A stretch of DNA of 64,000 bases from Flavobacterium psychrotolerans (GTDB lineage: Bacteria; Bacteroidota; Bacteroidia; Flavobacteriales; Flavobacteriaceae). The stretch is taken from contig NZ_QCZI01000004.1 of the NCBI RefSeq assembly GCF_003097635.1, positions 62,001 to 126,000 on the forward strand, written 5' to 3'. Both the position numbers and the translations under genes were made by a program. A model generated the notes under the pieces. It was not told where the DNA came from. It saw nothing but the letters and a program-made list of their open reading frames with translations, and did no database searches. Below are positions 33,856 through 42,366 of the stretch, in pieces (position 1 is the first letter of the stretch; every line of letters starts with the position of its first letter).

Positions 33856-35094
33856 ATGCAAACGCTTATCATCAATATTAAAGAATTATTGCAAGTAAGG
33901 GAAAACCAAATCGATAAAGTTTCAGGGGCTGAAATGGCAATCCTTCCAACCATGAAAAATGGGTATTTATTGATTGAAAATGATTTCATTCTTGATTTTG
34001 GATTGATGGAAAATTGTCCAAAAATAAATCCTGTCACAACTATCGATGCTACTGGAAAAATGGTCTTACCCTCTTGGTGCGACAGTCACACTCACATTGT
34101 TTATGCTGGCAATCGCGAACAGGAATTTGTAGACAGAATTAATGGATTATCGTATGAAGAAATTGCCAATCGTGGGGGTGGAATTCTTAATTCAGCTAAA
34201 AAACTGCACGAAACTTCTGAAGATGAAATCTACAATCAATCTAAGGTTCGCTTAGAAGAAATTATGTATCTGGGAACTGGTGCTGTTGAAATAAAATCAG
34301 GTTATGGACTTACTGTTGAAGACGAACTGAAAATGCTTCGTGTCATTAAGCGCTTAAAAGAAAATCACCCTGTCACAATAAAAGCTACCTTTCTTGGAGC
34401 TCATGCTTTTCCTAAAGAATACAAAGAAAATCATCAGGGGTATATTGATTTAATTATCAATGAAATGATCCCTAAAATAACTCAGGAAAATCTTGCGGAA
34501 TATATTGATGTATTTTGTGAAATGGGCTATTTCTCTGTTAAAGAAACGGAAAGCATAATGAAAGCAGGATTAGCATACGGATTGATTCCGAAAATTCATG
34601 TTAATCAATTCCACTCTATTGGCGGAGTTCAAGCTGGGGTAAAATACAAAGCCTTATCAGTTGATCATCTTGAAATCCTGAATCCTGAAGATATTCAAGC
34701 ACTAAAAAATTCAGAGACCATGCCCGTAGCATTGCCTTCCTGTTCCTATTTCCTAAGCATTCCTTACACTCCGGCTAGGAATATAATAGATGCTGGTTTG
34801 CCAATTGCTTTAGCTACTGATTTTAATCCGGGTTCAACGCCGTCAGGAAATATGAATTTTGTAGTTGCCACTGCCTGCATCAAAATGAAAATGACTCCGG
34901 AAGAAGCCATAAATGCAGCAACTATAAATGGAGCCTATGCTATGGGGATTTCACAAACTCACGGCAGTATAACCAAAGGAAAGAAAGCCAATCTTATTAT
35001 TACAAAACAGTTATCTTCTTTTTATCAATTGCCTTATGCATTTGGTAGCAATTTAATTGACCAAGTGCTCCTTAATGGAAAAATTTTGACATAA
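33856..35094 (+). CDS. hutI: Imidazolonepropionase
   Basis: This 412-residue amidohydrolase-superfamily enzyme opens the imidazolone ring to give N-formimino-L-glutamate in histidine breakdown. Metal ligands are visible in PSWCDSHTHIVYAGNR (HxH), IHVNQFHSIGG, and SVDHLE. The Asp of ALATDFNPGSTPSGNMNF completes the site. Normal length. The Gln-rich family motif NRGGGILNSAKK is present. A strong hairpin terminator follows directly. hutG lies 1 kb downstream on the same strand, while hutH and hutU are absent from the window. Confidence 0.95.
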   Translation: MQTLIINIKELLQVRENQIDKVSGAEMAILPTMKNGYLLIENDFILDFGLMENCPKINPVTTIDATGKMVLPSWCDSHTHIVYAGNREQEFVDRINGLSYEEIANRGGGILNSAKKLHETSEDEIYNQSKVRLEEIMYLGTGAVEIKSGYGLTVEDELKMLRVIKRLKENHPVTIKATFLGAHAFPKEYKENHQGYIDLIINEMIPKITQENLAEYIDVFCEMGYFSVKETESIMKAGLAYGLIPKIHVNQFHSIGGVQAGVKYKALSVDHLEILNPEDIQALKNSETMPVALPSCSYFLSIPYTPARNIIDAGLPIALATDFNPGSTPSGNMNFVVATACIKMKMTPEEAINAATINGAYAMGISQTHGSITKGKKANLIITKQLSSFYQLPYAFGSNLIDQVLLNGKILT

Positions 35095-35095
35095 A

Positions 35096-35125
35096 AAAAG
35101 GAACCCGTAATTGTGGGTTCCTTTT
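35096..35125. terminator. Bidirectional terminator between hutI and the coiled-coil gene
   Basis: Perfect 11-bp arms AAAAGGAACCC/GGGTTCCTTTT around an 8-nt loop. The A/T runs at both ends let it serve both converging genes. Confidence 0.85.
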
Positions 35126-35145
35126 CAATTTTGTTTATAAATTTA

Positions 35146-36030
35146 TTATCTTAAACTGAAACTTGATTTAGAAACCAATTCTCCGTTATCGAAAACATTC
35201 ACGAAATAAGTTCCTTTTTCGAAGTTTTTCCCTGGTAAATCTTGAGTAACGTCAACCGTTTTATTCTCAAATTTTACAGTTGTCAAGAAACTATACACTA
35301 AAGAATTATCTCCAAAAGAAGCTGTTTTCTTTTCTCCCAACACATTATTTTTACTGTCAATCACTTGAACATAATAGGTTTTATCTTCTGATTTGGCCAC
35401 TTTATTCTCAGCAATGGTAAAACTAATTTTCAAAACATCCACTCTACCCGCTTTCTCTGTTTCAATTTGTTTTCCTGAGCTTCTTAGCTTGTATGCTGCT
35501 GTTTTCAAGTTCAACACGGTCAATTTAGAAGCTATCTCAACGGTTTTAGTCAATTCCTCATTTTTTCCTACAAGAACTTCATTGTATTTTTTAGATTCTC
35601 CTAAAACTGTTATTGTACTGTCTCTTTGTGTTGTAAGGATTGTTTTGTCCTTTTTCAAACCTTCAATTTCCTGGGTCATCCCTTTTAATTTGGTTTGTAA
35701 TGCAAAAAATTGGCTTTTGTATTTAGCCATTGAAGCGGCATCTCCTTTAGATTTTTCCAAATCTGACATCAAGTTAACCACTTTTTCTCTTTCTGCAATT
35801 AGCTCTCCAGACATTGAGGTGTTTTCAGCAATTGCCGCATCATAAGTAGCTTTCAATGCTTCTAAATCTTTCATTACAGTCGCTTTCTCTGTATTGGTAG
35901 TAGTTAATACCGTTAGCTGTTCTTTAGCATCAGAGGTCATTTTAAAAATATACACTAAACTTCCAACGAGAAGAACAGCTAATATTGCTACGACCGCTTT
36001 TAAATTTGAGTTACTTTTTTGATTTTCCAT
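35146..36030 (-). CDS. Membrane-anchored coiled-coil protein of unknown function
   Basis: A 294-residue protein with a short basic N-terminus, one membrane helix (AVVAILAVLLVGSLVYIF, about 12-29), then a long heptad-rich coiled coil (about 35-165). A compact C-terminal beta-rich domain (about 190-294) ends KSSFSLR. This layout, a single-pass anchor holding a periplasmic coiled coil and a terminal domain, is seen in envelope proteins. No family is recognised. It lies between hutI and hutG but on the opposite strand, so it is not part of the hut pathway. Confidence 0.7.
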   Translation of the reverse strand: MENQKSNSNLKAVVAILAVLLVGSLVYIFKMTSDAKEQLTVLTTTNTEKATVMKDLEALKATYDAAIAENTSMSGELIAEREKVVNLMSDLEKSKGDAASMAKYKSQFFALQTKLKGMTQEIEGLKKDKTILTTQRDSTITVLGESKKYNEVLVGKNEELTKTVEIASKLTVLNLKTAAYKLRSSGKQIETEKAGRVDVLKISFTIAENKVAKSEDKTYYVQVIDSKNNVLGEKKTASFGDNSLVYSFLTTVKFENKTVDVTQDLPGKNFEKGTYFVNVFDNGELVSKSSFSLR

Positions 36031-36052
36031 ATTTTTTTTTATATTGTTTTAA

Positions 36053-36060
36053 CAAAAATA
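36053..36060 (-). promoter_or_regulatory. -7 box for the coiled-coil gene
   Basis: Minus-strand TATTTTTG, exact TAnnTTTG match, 22 bp upstream of the start at 36030. Confidence 0.4.
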
Positions 36061-36125
36061 ATAATATTTGAGCTAATAACGTAAGTTTGTATAAAGTTTT
36101 ATTTTTAGAATGTTAAAAAAAAAAT

Positions 36126-37193
36126 ATGGAAAAGTTAATTCCGTTTTATGCGAGTGATCTTATTAAAATCACAAACTATCGAAATGGTGAAATAAAGTTT
36201 GGAGAAAAAATTTTAACAGTTCCAAAAGATACTGATATTAAACTGTTTATAAAAAATTGTCCTGCAAAATATGTTCTGTTAGGAATCCCAGAAGATATTG
36301 GAGTTCGGGCTAATTTTGGAAGGCCTGGTACCGCTTCAGCATGGGAAAATACTTTAAAAAGTATTGCTAATATCCAACACAACCGCTTTTGCAAAGGAGA
36401 GGAATTACTTATTTTAGGCCAGATAAATGTTTCTGAAGAAATGAAAGCCGTTGAAAATTTAAATTTTCACGATATAACTGATCGAAAAAAACTAAGTGAT
36501 CTGGTTGTTTCCATTGATAAAGAAGTAGCCCATATCATCTCTACAGTAGTAAAATCAGGAAAAAAACCTATTATAATAGGTGGCGGACATAACAATTCCT
36601 ATGGCAATATTAAGGGGACGGCACTTGCAAAAGGAAGACCTATTAATGCCATCAACTTTGATGCGCATTCTGATTTTAGAATTCTAGAAGGAAGACACAG
36701 CGGAAACGGTTTTTCGTATGCGTATGAAGAAGGTTTTTTGAAAAAATATTTCATTTTTGGGTTACATGAAAATTATACTTCGAAGAAAGTATTGAGCAAT
36801 ATCAGGAAAATTGAAGATCGTGTTCGGTTCAATACCTATGACGAAATTGCCATTAGAAAACAAAAAAATTTTGAGAAGGAATTGTCTCAAGCCTATGAAT
36901 TTATAAGAAATGATTATTATGGAATTGAAATTGACTTAGATGCCATTCCTAATATTGCCAGTAGTGCCATGACTATTAGTGGATTTTCTGTGGAACGGTT
37001 AAGACAATTTATCCATTTTTTTGGAAAAGGACAAAATGCTGCTTATTTGCATATCTGCGAAGGCGCACCTGATTTGTGTGAGGAAAGTGGCAATCACCTT
37101 ATTGGGAAATTAATTGGTTATTTAGTTACTGATTTTATGAAGGCAAATAATCCATCCGAAGGAATTATAAATGGCATTGAGGTTAAATTGTAG
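36126..37193 (+). CDS. hutG: Formimidoylglutamase-like ureohydrolase
   Basis: A 355-residue member of the arginase/agmatinase superfamily. Metal-binding motifs are visible as GGGHNNSYGN (about 153-162), NFDAHSDFR, and a degenerate EIDLDAIPN in place of the usual SxDxDxxDP. In histidine breakdown it cleaves N-formimino-glutamate to glutamate and formamide. hutI nearby supports the assignment. The altered last motif and the long N-terminal region differ from bacterial agmatinases, so the exact substrate is less certain. Confidence 0.78.
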   Translation: MEKLIPFYASDLIKITNYRNGEIKFGEKILTVPKDTDIKLFIKNCPAKYVLLGIPEDIGVRANFGRPGTASAWENTLKSIANIQHNRFCKGEELLILGQINVSEEMKAVENLNFHDITDRKKLSDLVVSIDKEVAHIISTVVKSGKKPIIIGGGHNNSYGNIKGTALAKGRPINAINFDAHSDFRILEGRHSGNGFSYAYEEGFLKKYFIFGLHENYTSKKVLSNIRKIEDRVRFNTYDEIAIRKQKNFEKELSQAYEFIRNDYYGIEIDLDAIPNIASSAMTISGFSVERLRQFIHFFGKGQNAAYLHICEGAPDLCEESGNHLIGKLIGYLVTDFMKANNPSEGIINGIEVKL

Positions 37194-37222
37194 TGTCCAA
37201 AATCCAAATAAATTAAATAAAC

Positions 37223-37230
37223 TATCTTTG
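37223..37230 (+). promoter_or_regulatory. -7 box for the DEAD-box helicase
   Basis: TATCTTTG, exact TAnnTTTG match, giving a leader of about 39 nt before the ATG at 37275. Confidence 0.5.
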
Positions 37231-37274
37231 CCGCGAATCATATCACTTTTGCTTGATTCTTAATACACAAAAAT

Positions 37275-38528
37275 ATGTTATTTGAAGATTTATCACTTTC
37301 CAAAAGTATCCAAAAAGCCGTTTTCGAAGAAGGCTATATTGAAGCAACACCTATTCAAGAACAATCCATTCCAATCGTTTTATCTGGAAAAGATTTAATA
37401 GGGTGCGCACAAACGGGGACAGGAAAAACAGCCGCTTTTGCCATTCCCATCATTCACCAATTGCACCGTATTGTTGGTTCGTCTAAAAAGGCCAAACCTA
37501 TTCGTGCACTGGTCATTACTCCTACAAGAGAATTGGCCGTCCAAATTGGTCAAAATTTTGACCGATACGGAAAATATACCAATTTGACACAACTCACCAT
37601 TTTTGGGGGCGTTTCACAAATTCCACAAGTGGACGCTTTAAGAAAAGGTATTGATATTTTAGTGGCCACACCTGGGAGACTGCTCGATTTACACAAACAA
37701 GGATTTATAGATTTAGACGAATTACACACATTAGTACTTGATGAAGCCGATCAGATGCTGGACATGGGTTTTGTGAATGACGTGAAGAAAATTGTAAAAT
37801 TGACGCCAAAAAACAGACAAACACTTTTGTTTTCGGCAACCATGCCCATTGCTATTAGAGAATTAGCGGAAATGTTCCTTAAAGACCCTGCTACAGTTAC
37901 AGTTTCTCCTGTTTCATCCACTGCTGAAAAGGTAGAACAACACGTTTATTTTGTTGATAAAACTGAAAAAAGAAATTTACTCTATCATTTAATCCGAAAT
38001 GAAAAACTGTCGGATGTTTTGGTATTTTCCAGAACCAAACATGGTGCCGATAATGTGGTAAAAGCCTTGCGCAAACATGGTGTTGCAGCCGAGGCTATTC
38101 ATGGAGACAAATCGCAAAATGCCAGACAACGCGTGCTTGATGCGTTCAAGAATAAAGAAGTGGGTGTTCTTGTAGCAACTGATATTGCTGCGCGCGGAAT
38201 TGATATTGACCAATTGCCTTATGTTATCAATTTTGATTTGCCCAACATTCCAGAAACCTACGTTCACCGAATAGGAAGAACGGGGCGCGCGGGAAACGGG
38301 GGAATAGCCATATCCTTTTGCAGCAAGGACGAAGAACCGTACTGGAAGGATATTCAGAAATTGATAAAAGTGGATGTGAAAACCATTTCAGATCATCCAT
38401 ATCCTTGGCATTCTGGTAGTCCAGAAGCGGAAGTTGCCGCTCCCCAAAAAAATTCCAATCGAAGTGGAGGAGCACATAAATCAAGGAAATCGGACGCTTC
38501 AAAACAAAATAAAAAACGCTGGTATTAA
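37275..38528 (+). CDS. rhlE: DEAD-box RNA helicase, RhlE-like
   Basis: A 417-residue ATP-dependent RNA helicase with all core motifs: Q motif (ATPIQEQSIP), motif I (AQTGTGKT), Ia (PTRELAVQ), GG, Ib (TPGR), DEAD (LVLDEADQMLDMGF), SAT, ATDIAARGIDI, and HRIGRTGR. A short basic tail (about 385-417, rich in Ser, Lys, Arg) replaces long RGG extensions. RhlE-like helicases act in ribosome assembly and RNA decay, and are often cold-induced. A strong terminator follows the gene. Confidence 0.95.
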   Translation: MLFEDLSLSKSIQKAVFEEGYIEATPIQEQSIPIVLSGKDLIGCAQTGTGKTAAFAIPIIHQLHRIVGSSKKAKPIRALVITPTRELAVQIGQNFDRYGKYTNLTQLTIFGGVSQIPQVDALRKGIDILVATPGRLLDLHKQGFIDLDELHTLVLDEADQMLDMGFVNDVKKIVKLTPKNRQTLLFSATMPIAIRELAEMFLKDPATVTVSPVSSTAEKVEQHVYFVDKTEKRNLLYHLIRNEKLSDVLVFSRTKHGADNVVKALRKHGVAAEAIHGDKSQNARQRVLDAFKNKEVGVLVATDIAARGIDIDQLPYVINFDLPNIPETYVHRIGRTGRAGNGGIAISFCSKDEEPYWKDIQKLIKVDVKTISDHPYPWHSGSPEAEVAAPQKNSNRSGGAHKSRKSDASKQNKKRWY

Positions 38529-38562
38529 TTTGACCTTTTTGACTAATTTTTCACCTGTAAGA

Positions 38563-38598
38563 ATACCTTTTAGAAAAAACTAAAAGGTATTTTTTTTA
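38563..38598 (+). terminator. Intrinsic terminator after rhlE
   Basis: Perfect 11-bp stem ATACCTTTTAG/CTAAAAGGTAT, a 6-nt A loop, and a run of T at 38591-38597. Confidence 0.9.
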
Positions 38599-38649
38599 TA
38601 ATAAGTTTCTTACTATCAGTCATTTACAAGTTATTTTTTGTTTTTTATC

Positions 38650-38680
38650 TTTGATAAACAATTCATTTTCGTTAAATTTG
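38650..38680 (+). promoter_or_regulatory. Promoter of the intact hsp20 gene (-33 and -7)
   Basis: TTTG (38650-38653), a 19-bp spacer and TAAATTTG (38673-38680) match the Bacteroidota sigma-A promoter. The start of transcription would be near 38686, 31 nt before the ATG. Confidence 0.7.
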
Positions 38681-38716
38681 ATTAGGTTTTTAATAACAAT
38701 TTAATTTTATAAAATC

Positions 38717-39187
38717 ATGGAAACATTAGTTAAAAGAAACAGTTTATTCCCAGTCGTGAATACCCTTTCGGGAGTGAATACCCTCTTGGATGATTTTTTT
38801 ACAAGGGATATTTTTGATTGGACAGATCGAAATTTTACTGCTATGGGTAGTAATTTGCCTTCTGTGAATTTAAAGGAAACCGATAAACAATTAGAAGTGG
38901 AACTAGCCGCTCCTGGATTGAAAAAAGAAGATTTCAAAATCGAAGTCGATAATAACATGCTTTCGATTTCTTCTGAAAAAAAAGAAGAAAAAGAAGAATC
39001 CAGCAAAAAAGACAACTACGTTAGAAAAGAGTTTAGCTATCAATCTTTTTTCAGATCCTTCTATCTTCCAGAATATGCCGATGACAGCAAAATTGAGGCT
39101 AGCTATAAAGACGGTATTCTTCATGTTGCAATTCCTATAAAAGAAGGCAACAAGAAAAAAATTACAAAATCTATTGCTATTAAATAA
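38717..39187 (+). CDS. Small heat-shock protein Hsp20
   Basis: A 156-residue alpha-crystallin-type chaperone that holds unfolding proteins. The N-terminal arm (residues 1-45) precedes the alpha-crystallin domain (about 48-145) with LPSVNLKETDKQLEVELAAP, and the signature YKDGILHVAIP. The C-terminal IxI motif is present as IPI, which mediates oligomer contacts. A strong TTTG-N19-TAAATTTG promoter lies upstream. A second, decayed copy follows 320 bp downstream, so this was a tandem duplication. Confidence 0.95.
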   Translation: METLVKRNSLFPVVNTLSGVNTLLDDFFTRDIFDWTDRNFTAMGSNLPSVNLKETDKQLEVELAAPGLKKEDFKIEVDNNMLSISSEKKEEKEESSKKDNYVRKEFSYQSFFRSFYLPEYADDSKIEASYKDGILHVAIPIKEGNKKKITKSIAIK

Positions 39188-39236
39188 AGTAGCTGTTTAT
39201 TAATCTTTTCTGTCCTTTTAATTTTAACAATCGTAA

Positions 39237-39271
39237 AGCCATTTAAAACAGGAAACTATTTTGAATGGTTT
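39237..39271 (+). terminator. Weak terminator-like hairpin after hsp20
   Basis: CCATT-AAAA on the left and TTTT-AATGG on the right, with short bulges and a loop, then TTTT. It lies about 50 nt after the stop. The rest of the 320-bp gap to the second copy holds only the degenerate promoter of that copy. Confidence 0.4.
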
Positions 39272-39438
39272 TATGATTATTTTATTCTTTCCTATTCATT
39301 TATCCAGACAATTTTAAAGAATTATTCCATACCCTTCTGGTATTTATTCATCCCTTTTATAAACAATAATTGCTCCCTCTTTTGACTACAATAACATACT
39401 GTATAACTGAATGTTGCTAGTTAATTGTTTGTTATATC

Positions 39439-39471
39439 TTTATTTATAAAAAAATATTTTGATTAAATTTA
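39439..39471 (+). promoter_or_regulatory. Degenerate promoter of the second hsp20 copy
   Basis: Aligned with copy 1, the -33 TTTG reads TTTA (39439-39442) and the -7 TAAATTTG reads TAAATTTA (39464-39471), with 21 bp between instead of 19. Both key G bases are lost. Confidence 0.45.
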
Positions 39472-39507
39472 ATGTGTCAATTAATTAACAATTTAACAAT
39501 TCTAATT

Positions 39508-39958
39508 ATGGAAACACTGATTAAGAAAAACGGTTCGATTCCAACAATTAAAACAATTTTCGATGACTTTTTTTCAAAAAATATTTTTGATTGGACCGAT
39601 AGAAATTTCACTGCATTAGGTGGTAATTTGCCTTCTGTGAACTTAAAGGAAACCGAAACTCAATTAGAGGTTGAATTGGCAGTTCCCGGAATGAAAAAAA
39701 AAAGATTTCAAGATTGAAATTGAGGATAGTATCCTTAAAATTTCTTCTGAAAAAGAAGAACATGAGGAGTCCAAAAAAAATGATGACTATATCCGAAAAG
39801 AGTTTAGTTATCATTCCTTTTTCAGATCATTTTACCTGCCTGATTCAGTTGATGAAAGCAAAATAGTAGCCAACTATAAAGACGGAATTCTTCATGTTAC
39901 TATCTATAAAAAAGGAGGCAACAAGAAAAAACCGCCAAAAAGAATCGAGATTAAATAG
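39508..39958 (+). pseudogene. Second hsp20 copy, frameshifted
   Basis: The ATG at 39508 starts a close copy of the 38717 gene (METLIKKNGS, then FDWTDRNFTALGGNLPSVNLKE). In the region equivalent to LKKEDFKIEV of copy 1, the copy has a run of ten A (39693-39702) where nine bases are expected. This shifts the frame and gives a TGA at 39716-39718. One base removed restores reading to a TAG at 39956-39958. The C-terminal IxI motif is also lost (IPI became IYK). Either a true pseudogene or a homopolymer sequencing error; the lost IxI and weakened promoter favour decay. Confidence 0.85.
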
Positions 39959-40111
39959 ACAAGGACATTATTGCAATTCTATATGGTGGTAAAGAATAAT
40001 AAAAACGTTGGAATACAATAATAGTTTTAGATGTTTTTATGATTTGTTTTGTTCGCTTTAAATCAGGAATTTGAATTTGTTTTTTACAAATTAAAAATTG
40101 CTGAAATTGGG

Positions 40112-42319
40112 CTATGCTTTTGTTTTATAAACCTGGCTATTAATAATTTGAAACAATTTTATAGGTTCGAATGGTTTGCTAACAATGTCATTCATTCCTG
40201 ATGAAAATGCCTCTTCTGCTATCTCTTCTTTAACAAAAGCAGTTAGAGCCACTATGGGCGTAGTAATTCCCTTTTTTCTGATGCGTCTCGTAGTTTCAAA
40301 TCCACTGATAATGGGCATGTTGATATCCATTAAAATCACGTCATACGTTTCTGTTTCAAGCTTCTTAATAGCAAGAAGACCGTCATTGACTACATCACAT
40401 TTATAATTATTTTTTTCAATAATCTTTTTAGTGACTATCTGGTTGATTTTATTGTCTTCAACAACGAGAACTTTTATAGTATTATTCGTGGTCATATCTA
40501 CTTCAATACTATTGATAATTTCTTCAGTTTTGATAGAATCAACTTCAAAAGCGATGGTAAATCTAAATGTTGTTCCTTTATTTATTTGACTTGCTAAATG
40601 AATTTCACTATTGAATAAGCCTATCAATCTTTTTACTATGGATAAGCCCAAACCTGTACCATGATAATCTTCTTCTTTTCGGCCTACTTGAACAAATTTA
40701 TCATAAATTTTATCTTGGTCTGATTTTGCTATTCCTACCCCGTTATCTCTTATTTGAAACTCTAGGTAATGTAATTTATCGACAACATTCTTTAAATGAA
40801 CACTAACATTGACTTCTCCATTTTTGGTAAACTTCAAAGCATTGCTAACTAAATTCATGAGGATTTGAGAAAGGCGCAATTTATCGCCAATTAAATTTTC
40901 AGGAATTGCGGGATCGACATCAATGAAAATGGAATTCTCGTTTTTATTTGCAATATATTGCAAACAATTAGAAACGATATCCAATTCTTCCGAAATATTA
41001 AAAGTAAGCCTATCCAGAATTACATGTTTATCATCAATTTTGTTGATTTGAAAAATATCATTTACTAACGACAATAGATATCGGGCAGAAAATTTTAGCG
41101 AATTTAAGTGACTATTATCTCGTCCCTTATTTTCATCCAGAAGCATATTTGCAATGCCAATAATTCCATATAAAGGAGTACGCAATTCATGGCTTATTGT
41201 AGATACAAATTGTGTTTTGAGTAAAGAAGCCTCCTCTGCTTTTTCTTTAGCAATCTTTAGATCCGCATTAACCTTTAATAACTCATCGTTAGTTTTCTTT
41301 TTAAAATTTATATTCCTGAAAAGCGTAAAAAGGAGTAGTATGAAAATAATGAAAATGGCAAAAAATAATCCAACCACAATTTTGGATTTTCTTAGAGATC
41401 TTCTTTGTAATTCTTTTTCAAATTTTATCTTATAAATTTGCCTTTTATAATCGTCATTTTTAATTTGAGTACCTATTAATTTTGCCTTTCTAAGATTTTC
41501 TTGTTCATTATATCTATCACTCAAGTCATTTCTTAATTTAAGGAATAACAGCGCATTTTTATAATCTCCCTTTTTCTTATAAATATTTGAAAGTTCTTTG
41601 TATGATAAAATAATTTCGTTTTTAATAAATCTTTCATCTTTAGTAAACTTTCCGTACTCAATAGCTTTTTCATAAGAAGCTAATGCTAAATCAATCTTGT
41701 TGAAATGATTATAATAAGTCCCATATAAAAAATTAGAACTAATTTTAGATTCAAAATCTCCTTTATTGATTATGAAATTATTTACAGAATTTAAATAGTG
41801 AATTCCTCCAGTATAGTCTTTTTTCTTGAAATAGGCTTTTGTAAGATCAAGTTGAGTATGCGCAATTGCAATGGAGTCACCAATTTGTTTTGCAATAAAA
41901 AGCGCTTTTTTGTAATACAGAATTCCTTTATCTAAATCTGTTTTTTCACTGATGTAGAGGTCTCCTATATTATTATTTATCCTATTCTTAAGGATATCAT
42001 TAGATGTTAAATCGGCATAATGAAGTGCCTTATTATAAAATTGGATTGATTTATTAAAATCGGAATTCTCCCTCAAACTCAACCCTATTTGATTGCAGGC
42101 TTTGGCTATTAACACATTATTTCCAGTTTTAAGAGCCTGGGCAAGCACTTTTTCAGAAGTCGCCAGTGATTTATCATACTCCAATTTATGCAAATAATTA
42201 TCCGCATCAACGAGCATCTCCTCAAGCTGCTTATTGGGTATCCGTTCTGTCTGGGAATAAGTAGCAATTTGGAAAAAAAATAAAAAAAATAGTTGGGCAA
42301 TTATTTTAGTACGTGGCAT
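40112..42319 (-). CDS. TPR-containing hybrid sensor histidine kinase
   Basis: A 735-residue sensor. Signal/anchor region (1-22), a TPR array (about 30-300, e.g. NKSIQFYNKALHYADL and KGILYYKKALFIAKQ), a membrane helix (about 318-342) and a coiled linker follow. Then come HisKA with FVSTISHELRTPLYGI (phospho-His), HATPase with NLVSNALKFTKNGEVNV and GTGLGLSIVKRLIG, and a C-terminal receiver (LVVEDNKINQIV, VILMDINMP). The TPR part is probably periplasmic. No output regulator is adjacent; phosphotransfer to a separate partner is likely. A -7 box lies just upstream. Confidence 0.9.
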   Translation of the reverse strand: MPRTKIIAQLFFLFFFQIATYSQTERIPNKQLEEMLVDADNYLHKLEYDKSLATSEKVLAQALKTGNNVLIAKACNQIGLSLRENSDFNKSIQFYNKALHYADLTSNDILKNRINNNIGDLYISEKTDLDKGILYYKKALFIAKQIGDSIAIAHTQLDLTKAYFKKKDYTGGIHYLNSVNNFIINKGDFESKISSNFLYGTYYNHFNKIDLALASYEKAIEYGKFTKDERFIKNEIILSYKELSNIYKKKGDYKNALLFLKLRNDLSDRYNEQENLRKAKLIGTQIKNDDYKRQIYKIKFEKELQRRSLRKSKIVVGLFFAIFIIFILLLFTLFRNINFKKKTNDELLKVNADLKIAKEKAEEASLLKTQFVSTISHELRTPLYGIIGIANMLLDENKGRDNSHLNSLKFSARYLLSLVNDIFQINKIDDKHVILDRLTFNISEELDIVSNCLQYIANKNENSIFIDVDPAIPENLIGDKLRLSQILMNLVSNALKFTKNGEVNVSVHLKNVVDKLHYLEFQIRDNGVGIAKSDQDKIYDKFVQVGRKEEDYHGTGLGLSIVKRLIGLFNSEIHLASQINKGTTFRFTIAFEVDSIKTEEIINSIEVDMTTNNTIKVLVVEDNKINQIVTKKIIEKNNYKCDVVNDGLLAIKKLETETYDVILMDINMPIISGFETTRRIRKKGITTPIVALTAFVKEEIAEEAFSSGMNDIVSKPFEPIKLFQIINSQVYKTKA

Positions 42320-42339
42320 TAAATAACTGTTGTTTACTC

Positions 42340-42347
42340 AAATGTAC
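42340..42347 (-). promoter_or_regulatory. -7 box for the hybrid kinase
   Basis: Minus-strand TACATTTG, exact TAnnTTTG match, 20 bp upstream of the start at 42319. Confidence 0.5.
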
Positions 42348-42366
42348 ATAAAAATTAATTTTAAAA

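Noticed and set aside
39472..39717. An intact short second hsp20 gene
   Set aside because: Only the first part of the domain is in this frame; the rest continues in another frame, so it is a frameshifted copy.
32705..40112. Genomic island around hutI to hsp20
   Set aside because: Codon use, base composition and gene types look like the rest of the window; no integrase, tRNA or repeats at the ends.
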